Shown piece after piece: positions 56,391 to 64,000 of a DNA stretch of 64,000 nucleotides (its first letter is position 1; each line of letters begins with the position of its first letter). Location of the stretch: positions 62,001 through 126,000 of the forward strand of contig JACQZN010000031.1 of the NCBI GenBank assembly GCA_016213845.1, read 5' to 3'. The position numbers were made by a program, and so were the translations under genes. The stretch is from Candidatus Wallbacteria bacterium (GTDB taxonomy: Bacteria; Muiribacteriota; UBA6191; JACPRK01). The notes below the pieces were generated by a model. The model saw nothing but the letters and a program-made list of their open reading frames with translations. It did not search any database and had not been told where the DNA came from.

Positions 56391-57260
56391 TCAGTGGCAG
56401 AGCAAGAGCGGCCGCTTCCAGCGGGCCACGACCTGCTGGGTGGTGCTTCCGAGGAGCATCTCGCGGACGATCCAGTGGCCGTAGGCGCCCATGCAGAGCA
56501 GTCCGGCGTTCTCGCGCTCGGCGACCCGCGTGATGGCGTCGGCCGGACGCCCCTCGACGTCGAGCTTGCGGAACCGGATGCCGTAGGCGTCCAGGTAGGC
56601 CGGCGCGGCGAGGGGATCGTCGGCGGGCGGGAGCTGGCCCGGGTTGATCGTGAGCAGGATGAGCTCCAGCGGTTCTGGCTTCCACTGGCAAGCCAGGTCC
56701 GCCGCGGCCGCCAGCGCCTTCTGGGCGCCGGAGCTGCCGTCGTAGGCGACCACGATCGGCCCCAGGGCCTCGACGGTCTCTCCGACGAGCAGGAACGGCC
56801 GTGCGACGCTGCGGACCAGCGAGGCCGCTACCGAGCCCAGCAGCGATTCCGACTCTCCGGTGCCGCGCCCCATGACGGTCAGGTCCGCAGCTCTCGCGGC
56901 CAGCGCGATCTCCGCGACGATCTCGCCGGAGCGAATCTCGGCGTGGGCGCGAACGCCGGCGACGCGAGCGCGCTCCATGAAGGGGCGGAGCGCCAGGTCC
57001 TCCATCGTCGACTGCCGCTCCTCGAACTCGCGGATGCGCGCCTGGAGCTGGGCCTCGGGCTCCGGATAGACCATGAACGGCTCGCCCGGAAACGCGACGG
57101 ACGCCGGGTACGCGGGCCCGGCCGCCAGGGATGCGGGCAACTCCCGGACGAAAAGTCCGAGCAGTGTGGCACCGTAGCCGCCGGCCAGCGCTAGCGCGGT
57201 TGTCTGGCAGGGCCTGTTTTCAGGACTGGAGTCGAGACAGACCAGTACGCTTCGCAACAC
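56391..57260 (-). CDS. Tandem-domain universal stress protein
   Basis: GTG at 57260 has AGGAGG upstream; the in-frame extension has no such site. The 289-aa product has two USP domains. The first (about 1-160) starts LRSVLVCLDSS and has a degenerate nucleotide loop GRGTGESESLLGS. The second (about 167-289) has PIVVAYDGSSGAQKAL and a canonical G-2x-G-9x-G-S/T loop GAYGHWIVREMLLGST, so only it is likely to bind ATP. A segment at about 55-95 is Pro- and Glu-rich. It is divergent from the Hpt gene, about 160 bp away. Confidence 0.92.
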   Translation of the reverse strand: MLRSVLVCLDSSPENRPCQTTALALAGGYGATLLGLFVRELPASLAAGPAYPASVAFPGEPFMVYPEPEAQLQARIREFEERQSTMEDLALRPFMERARVAGVRAHAEIRSGEIVAEIALAARAADLTVMGRGTGESESLLGSVAASLVRSVARPFLLVGETVEALGPIVVAYDGSSGAQKALAAAADLACQWKPEPLELILLTINPGQLPPADDPLAAPAYLDAYGIRFRKLDVEGRPADAITRVAERENAGLLCMGAYGHWIVREMLLGSTTQQVVARWKRPLLLCH

Positions 57261-57421
57261 GGGGCACCTCCTGGTCTCGTTGACAGGCAAGACCGCCGTC
57301 CCTGGAGGCCGCAAGAGCCGTGCCGCCAAGGACCGGTCGAGGGTGTAGAATTCGATGGGATGAGGGCCAGGCGAGCTGAGCGGAGGATGGGAGGCCGGCA
57401 GACGGAACCGGCGCGGGACAC

Positions 57422-57799
57422 GTGTTCGCCATGACCGATCCGGCGACGCTCGATGCGGTGCGCCTCAGGCAGCTCAGGGAGCTGGCAGAGCTTTCGGGCC
57501 CCGGCATCGTGCGCGAGCTCTTCGAGGTGTTCCTGCGCGAGGCGCCGCAGCTGGTGGAGCGGCTCGGCCAGGCCGCGCTCGCAAGCGACGCCCGCGGGCT
57601 GGAGGATACGGCTCATCGACTCAAAGGAGCCAGTCTATCCGCTGGAGCCGGGTCGATGGCGGATACCTGCCGGCGGCTCGAGGCGCTCGGGCGCGCCTCG
57701 CGGGTGGAGGGAGCGCTCGAGCTCTGCCAGCGGCTGCAGGGAGAGCTGGCCCGGACCACCTCGGAGATGCGGGAGCTGATCCTCCGGGACGAGCTCTGA
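57422..57799 (+). CDS. Free-standing histidine phosphotransfer (Hpt) protein
   Basis: The 125-aa helical protein has the Hpt motif TAHRLKGAS with the phospho-accepting His at 65 (62 if ATG at 57431 is the start; GTG at 57422 is used here). FLREAPQLVERLGQAA precedes it as the usual first long helix. It would shuttle a phosphoryl group between receiver domains, probably including those of the hybrid kinase and regulator encoded just downstream on the other strand, although that kinase has its own Hpt. It is convergent with the regulator gene, 27 bp apart. Confidence 0.9.
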   Translation: MFAMTDPATLDAVRLRQLRELAELSGPGIVRELFEVFLREAPQLVERLGQAALASDARGLEDTAHRLKGASLSAGAGSMADTCRRLEALGRASRVEGALELCQRLQGELARTTSEMRELILRDEL

Positions 57800-57826
57800 G
57801 GCGCCCGGGTCACTCCGATGGCCCGA

Positions 57827-58266
57827 TCACCCGGGAGCAGCCGGGCCGCAGCTTGGGCATTGACGGGCGCGTTCGCGGAGCGCCCGAACCTCTTGCCGGA
57901 GCTCCTCCAGCCGGCCCGCAAGCCGCAGACGCAGCTGCAGCTGGGACATCTCCACGGGCTTCGCGAGAGCGTCGTCGGCACCGGCGCGGAGGGCCTCTTC
58001 CAGCTCGGCGTGGCCGGCGTCTGCCGACAGCAGAAGGACGAACGCCGGGCGGATCTCCGGCCTGCTGGCCAGCGCGGCGCAGAGCTCCGGGCCATTCAGA
58101 CGCGGCATCCGCCAGTCGCAGATCAGCATCGTAGGCGAAGCCCCGGCGGCCAGTGTGTCGAGCGCGTGCTGGCCGTCCGTGCTCGAGATCGTCTCGTGTC
58201 CCAGCCGGCGCACCTGCACTTCCAGGACGCGCAAGCTGACGGGGTCGTCTTCAGCCAGCAGCACTT

Positions 58267-58270
<4 letters not shown>
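57827..58270 (-). CDS. Single-domain response regulator with C-terminal coiled coil
   Basis: The 147-aa protein is a receiver domain with acidic pair D8-D9 (AEDDPVS), phosphorylation Asp52 (MLICDWRMPRLNG), Ser in LLLSAD and Lys in DALAKPVEM near 107. A coiled-coil tail (RLEELRQEVRALRERAR) ends in CPSCG, which is not an output domain and may be a contact or zinc-binding site. ATG at 58270 overlaps the hybrid kinase stop by 4 bp, so it is the probable terminal receiver of the relay. Confidence 0.92.
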
Positions 58271-61166
<2,896 letters not shown>

Positions 61167-61170
<4 letters not shown>

Positions 61171-61658
61171 GGCGGGGCCTGCTTCTGGGTAGCGATGGGT
61201 CCCGTGTGACCCGAGACCGCGCGCAGGTAGTCGGCCGGCGTGACGAGGAGCTGCGTGCCTCGAACCCCCGCGGAGATGGAGATCACGTCGAAAAGCTCGA
61301 GAGTCTCGTCGACGAAGACCGGATAGGCCTTCTTGCAGGCCAGCGCCGTCACACCGCCACGCACGTAGCCCGTTAGCGGCTGCACATCCTTGAGGGGGAC
61401 TGTCTCCACGCGACGGTCCCCCGAGAGCTTCGCCAGCGCCTTGAGGTCGAGCGTGCAATCGCCAGGGACGACCGCGAGCAAGACGCCCGTCACGTCCCCG
61501 CGGGCCACGAGTGTCTTGAAGACCTGCTCGGGGGGAAAGCCGATCTTGGCGGCCACCGATTCGGCGCTCAGATCCTCCGGGTCGACCTGGTAGGGGCGCA
61601 ACTCATAGGGAATGCCCAGCCGGTCCAGCAACCGCGCGGCGTTGGTCTTTGCGGTCAT
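61167..61658 (-). CDS. ybaK: YbaK-type Cys-tRNA(Pro)/aminoacyl-tRNA deacylase
   Basis: The 163-aa protein belongs to the YbaK/EbsC family, which hydrolyses mischarged aminoacyl-tRNA (Cys-tRNA-Pro in the known bacterial case). It has GFPPEQVFKTLVARG with the conserved Lys near 48, VVPGDCTLDLKALAKL, and RGGVTALACKKAYPVFVDE. ATG at 61658 is preferred because TAAAAT lies seven bases before it; ATG at 61667 falls within that hexamer. It overlaps the kinase gene by 4 bp, so a tRNA-editing enzyme and a sensor kinase are translated from one message, an unusual pairing. Confidence 0.92.
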
Positions 61659-61665
61659 CGAGGGC

Positions 61666-61671
61666 ATTTTA
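61666..61671 (-). promoter_or_regulatory. TAAAAT -10 element for a leaderless ybaK transcript
   Basis: On the minus strand TAAAAT is followed by seven bases and then the ATG at 61658. No ribosome binding site is visible. Position and spacing match the elements before lhr and the carboxylesterase gene. Confidence 0.4.
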
Positions 61672-61792
61672 GCGGGTCCGGCTCGAGTTCGGCAGGAACG
61701 GCTACGGACAGTTGCAGCCGAGTGTGAGCGATCGTGGTATTGTTTTGTCGAGGTCGATCGGGAAACGGGTCGACGCGGGAGAGGAGGAATCG

Positions 61793-62800
61793 ATGCAGCG
61801 GAGCAAGTTCCATTTCCTGGCAGTGCTCGGTGGCGTGGCCATGCGGCTGATGCGGAGTTCCCTATCGGTGGCTGGGGTCCGCGCGGCGGTCTACACGGTC
61901 GCGATTGCGGCCCTCCTGACCACCCTCCTCGAACTGCCGGCCGCGATCGGCATGGATGGGTCGGCCTACAACCAGAGGGGACTTGCCAGGCTCAGGGCCG
62001 AACGCTACCAGGGCGGCCTTGCGGACCTGGAGCGAGCCGCAAGAATCGAGCCGGCGAACCTGTCATTCCAGCAGCACTATGCCGAGGCGCTGCTGGTGAT
62101 GGGGCAGCCCGAGAAGGCCCTGGATGTGCTGCGCCAGGCGTGGTCGATCGAGCCCTCGCGATGGACGCTCATCCTGATGGGGAGCGCCTACCGGGACCTG
62201 AAGTTGCACGAGGCCGCGATTGGTTGCTTCACCGACGCCCGGGCACTCGACAAGCGCGGCGGGCGCTGGGACCGGGAGAGCTGGGAGCACGTCGCGCGGG
62301 TCTCGGATTCGCGAGTCGCCCAGTGCTACATCCGGATGGAGCAGCCTGGCCGGGCCATCGCGCTGCTGGAGCCCGCGCTGGGGTCGGGTCGCCGGGCCGG
62401 CCAGCTCCAGAGCTCGGAACCCCACTTCTGGCTGGGAGTCGCCTACTGGATGGACGGCCAGAAGGAGCTGGCGTTGGCCCAGTGGCAAGACGCGGTCCGG
62501 ATCGACCCCAGTGATACCGGAAGCACGTACAACATCGCGTGCTACCACGCAGTGCGAGGCAACCCCCTCAAGGCGCTGGCCTACCTGGAGCAGGCGGTCG
62601 ACCGCGGGTTCTTCGAACCCGAGTACTTCGACTGGGATACCGACATGGCGAGCCTGCGGAATCTGCCGCAGTTCCAGCGGCTGGCGCAGCGCGTCCGCGA
62701 TCGCGCGGCGCGGATGGAGCCGGTTGCCTCCCGGTCGCCGGCGGCCGTTCGGGAGCTGATCGACGATCTCAAGAGCCGCCGCGAATCGCGCGCGGACTGA
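61793..62800 (+). CDS. Membrane-anchored TPR protein
   Basis: ATG at 61793 is preceded by GAGGAGG; an in-frame extension upstream lacks such a site. The 335-aa product has an N-terminal membrane helix (AAVYTVAIAALLTTLLELPAA, residues about 32-52) and then five or so TPR units (YNQRGLARLRAERYQGGLAD, HYAEALLVMGQPEKALDVL, WLGVAYWMDGQKELALAQW, YNIACYHAVRGNPLKALAYL). These form a scaffold for protein contacts on the outer face of the membrane. The C-terminal segment (FEPEYFDWDTDMASLRNLPQF) resembles the end of TPR proteins tied to protein kinases. It is followed by a clear terminator. Confidence 0.85.
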   Translation: MQRSKFHFLAVLGGVAMRLMRSSLSVAGVRAAVYTVAIAALLTTLLELPAAIGMDGSAYNQRGLARLRAERYQGGLADLERAARIEPANLSFQQHYAEALLVMGQPEKALDVLRQAWSIEPSRWTLILMGSAYRDLKLHEAAIGCFTDARALDKRGGRWDRESWEHVARVSDSRVAQCYIRMEQPGRAIALLEPALGSGRRAGQLQSSEPHFWLGVAYWMDGQKELALAQWQDAVRIDPSDTGSTYNIACYHAVRGNPLKALAYLEQAVDRGFFEPEYFDWDTDMASLRNLPQFQRLAQRVRDRAARMEPVASRSPAAVRELIDDLKSRRESRAD

Positions 62801-62821
62801 GAGCCGCCGGCCTTTTCGGAT

Positions 62822-62845
62822 GCCCGCCCGAGAGGGCGGGCTTTT
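62822..62845 (+). terminator. Rho-independent terminator after the TPR gene
   Basis: GCCCGCCC and GGGCGGGC form an 8-bp perfect stem with a GAGA tetraloop, followed by TTTTC. It begins 22 bp after the TPR stop codon and ends the transcript before the pilin-like genes. Confidence 0.9.
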
Positions 62846-62940
62846 CATTCCGGGGACGGGCGTGCCAAAGTAGTGGCGACGAGCAGGGGCAGCGGCGGGC
62901 GGCGCGAACCGGCAGCCGGCTCCGGATGCGGAGGAGACGC

Positions 62941-63339
62941 ATGGCAAAGAGTTCGAAGGGCGAGGAGAAGGACTGGACACAGTGGCTCTTTTACATCGTG
63001 ATCGTCTCGCTGCTGGTCGGCGTGGCGCTCGGGCCGGTGGCCGGCTGGCTCAATCGCGCCCGCAAGCATTCCCTCAGGGCGGGGTTGAAAAACATCCGGG
63101 ACGCCTACACGGCCTACTACTCCACGAAGAGCGCCTACCCGGGCCCCGAGCTCAAGGAGCTGCTGGTTCCCAACGGAGGAACCATCGCCGAGTGGCCGGT
63201 GGACCCAGTGAGCGGAACCGGAACCGTCGTGACCAGCCTCACGGGTAGCGGCGGCTGGCTCCACGACATGGAGAAGCACGAAGTGAAGGTCAACATCGCC
63301 GGCGAAGACCCGTTCGGACAGAAGTACTCGGAGTACTGA
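62941..63339 (+). CDS. Pilin-like single-helix protein
   Basis: ATG at 62941 has GGAGGAG upstream. The 132-aa product has a short basic and acidic start, one hydrophobic helix (WLFYIVIVSLLVGVALGPVAG, residues about 14-34) and a globular part that looks like a GspG-type minor pseudopilin (LRAGLKNIRDAYTAYYSTKS, then YPGPELKELL and GGWLHDMEKHEVKVN). No prepilin peptidase site of the usual form (G-F/M-x4-E) is present before the helix. It may be a pilin relative or a membrane-anchored homologue. It is followed 42 bp later by another small single-helix gene. Confidence 0.7.
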   Translation: MAKSSKGEEKDWTQWLFYIVIVSLLVGVALGPVAGWLNRARKHSLRAGLKNIRDAYTAYYSTKSAYPGPELKELLVPNGGTIAEWPVDPVSGTGTVVTSLTGSGGWLHDMEKHEVKVNIAGEDPFGQKYSEY

Positions 63340-63381
63340 CGTGTCGACCCGAGGGCCCGGAGAAGACGGCCAGGCGACCCA

Positions 63382-63753
63382 GTGAGCAAGAAGCGACGAG
63401 GAAAGGTCCCGCCGGCCGGACCCAAGGTCTGGATCACGCTCGGGCTGATCCTGCTCGGCGTGGTGCTGATCGTCATCGTGAATGCCGACTTCGCCCGGCA
63501 GAGCGCGGAGCGCGATTCGTGTTTCCAAATGCAGGAGCGGGTGACCCAGGCGGTGCGCCAGGCGGCCGCAAATCCTGCTGCGCGGCTCGACGATCCGGCG
63601 AAGATACCCGCGCAGCTCGCAGAGTTCGGCGGGCTGCAGCAGCTTCCGCCGCATCCGGGCTCAGCCGCCGGCGCCCCGTCCCCCCTGGTCTTCTCGAGCG
63701 GCGGGGGCGTCTACTGCTCCATCCACGGCGCCGTCGGGGGCAAGCGACCGTAG
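63382..63753 (+). CDS. Small membrane-anchored hypothetical protein
   Basis: The frame starts with GTG at 63382. The 123-aa protein has a basic start (SKKRRGKV), one hydrophobic helix (WITLGLILLGVVLIVIVNADF, residues about 17-37) and a short outer domain with two Cys (SCFQMQERV; YCSIHG) that could form a disulfide. The mature part is about 85 residues with a Pro/Gly/Ser-rich segment. It may be a second pilin-like subunit with the gene before it. Function unknown. Confidence 0.6.
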   Translation: MSKKRRGKVPPAGPKVWITLGLILLGVVLIVIVNADFARQSAERDSCFQMQERVTQAVRQAAANPAARLDDPAKIPAQLAEFGGLQQLPPHPGSAAGAPSPLVFSSGGGVYCSIHGAVGGKRP

Positions 63754-63780
63754 GCTGCCGGCTTCAGGCTGGAGGCGGCC

Positions 63781-63916
63781 CTTCGGCACGGTCCTTCGAC
63801 ACGGTCCTTCGACACGGCCGCTTCGCGGCCTGCTCAGGATGAGCGGGGGGGGGCTTCCACCTACTCGCTACTCGCTACTCGCTACTCGCTACTCACTACT
63901 CACTACTCACTACTCT
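63781..63916. repeat. Second copy of the 14.4-kb repeat module
   Basis: Two tandem 13-bp units (ACGGTCCTTCGAC) at 63788-63813 and a GCCGC-TTCG-GCGGC-type hairpin lie before CTCAGGATGAGC at about 63834-63845. Eight CTACTCR heptamers follow without gap at 63861-63916. The palindromic CTTCGA/CTCAGG part and the heptamers are the same elements found at 14399-14530, in the opposite order. The region between 63754 and 63915 has no other feature. Confidence 0.75.
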
Positions 63917-64000
63917 CACGGCGCCAGAGGGTCGCAGATGAGATCGTCGAACAGGGCGACGGTATCAGCCCGGGTGAAGAGGCCGGCCTGACCGTAGCCG
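63916..64000 (-). CDS. C-terminal end of a possible DUF1080-type sugar-binding/hydrolase domain protein, partial
   Basis: The stop codon TGA is at 63916-63918, at the end of the heptamer array, and the frame runs off the right edge (27 residues visible). The visible end GYGQAGLFTRADTVALFDDL is like the closing strand of 3-keto-disaccharide hydrolase/DUF1080 or concanavalin-like domains, where GxVGLWT-KADSV-FDD is common. The rest of the gene is outside the window. Confidence 0.5.
   Translation of the reverse strand, partial: GYGQAGLFTRADTVALFDDLICDPLAP

Noticed and set aside
61712-61743. TTGCAG and TATTGT as a promoter for the TPR gene
   Set aside because: The spacing is 20 bp, too long for a convincing sigma-70 promoter.
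63861-63916. CTACTCR heptamer array as a CRISPR array
   Set aside because: The units are seven bases long with no spacers between them, so it is a simple tandem repeat.

Overview
The window is a G+C-rich bacterial chromosome segment with tightly packed genes, many 1-4 bp overlaps, frequent GTG/TTG starts and strong AGGAGG-type ribosome binding sites. No rRNA, tRNA, CRISPR array, phage or transposase gene was seen. Metabolism points to a heterotroph with a ferredoxin-linked TCA step (KorAB), a monomeric NADP isocitrate dehydrogenase, GABA breakdown, several Tat-exported or membrane-bound redox proteins, type IV pilus-type ATPases and a eukaryote-like Ser/Thr kinase with zinc ribbon and PEGA parts. 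This mix fits Acidobacteriota or a related deep Gram-negative lineage, but that is inference; no marker gene settles it. At least three genes (lhr, a carboxylesterase, ybaK) have a -10-like hexamer 6-7 bp before the ATG and no ribosome binding site, suggesting leaderless transcripts.

Layout. 1-7.6 kb (minus strand): a putative conflict/immunity operon, with a DUF4062/TIR-like + nSTAND NTPase + WD40 protein, then a TRAFs-binding/TPR-like + patatin phospholipase with C-terminal membrane helices, then the start of a third gene cut by the window edge. 7.7-16.6 kb: a secreted zinc protease, a fatty acid hydroxylase-type protein, a DUF6265 protein, two coupled PilT-like ATPases (one with N-terminal HEAT-like repeats, one lacking the histidine of the His box) and a secreted GH31 glycosidase related to YihQ but apparently without its sulfonate-binding residues. 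16.8-19.4 kb: icd behind a candidate sigma-54 promoter, followed by a hairpin and a 184-bp inverted repeat. 19.4-25.4 kb: a five-gene minus-strand redox operon (HEAT-like membrane protein, DUF6599, Tat-type DUF362, NapH-like polyferredoxin, Tat-exported aldo/keto reductase with Fe-S-type cysteines).

25.5-35.5 kb: a DoxX-like protein, a small Cys-rich protein, a full-length Lhr helicase, a korAB operon bracketed by two CBS-domain proteins, a pair of 63-bp REP-like palindromes and a serine hydrolase. 35.6-46.5 kb: an APC permease converging on a long minus-strand operon containing GABA aminotransferase, an amidohydrolase, a succinate-semialdehyde dehydrogenase, a GNAT protein, a sodium:solute symporter with a small partner, a sirtuin and two unknowns, one of them with four tandem DUF4177-like units. 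46.5-50 kb: an NCS1 transporter, a methyltransferase and a zinc phospholipase C/S1-P1-like secreted enzyme.

50-56 kb: Ser/Thr kinase, ArnT/PMT-type glycosyltransferase, rpiA and a radical SAM protein, all on plus. 56-61.7 kb: a TerB-like protein and universal stress protein, a free-standing Hpt protein, and an overlapping ybaK - hybrid histidine kinase - response regulator operon. 61.8-64 kb: a TPR protein, a clear intrinsic terminator, two small single-helix pilin-like proteins, a repeat module also present near 14.4 kb, and the end of a gene running off the window.
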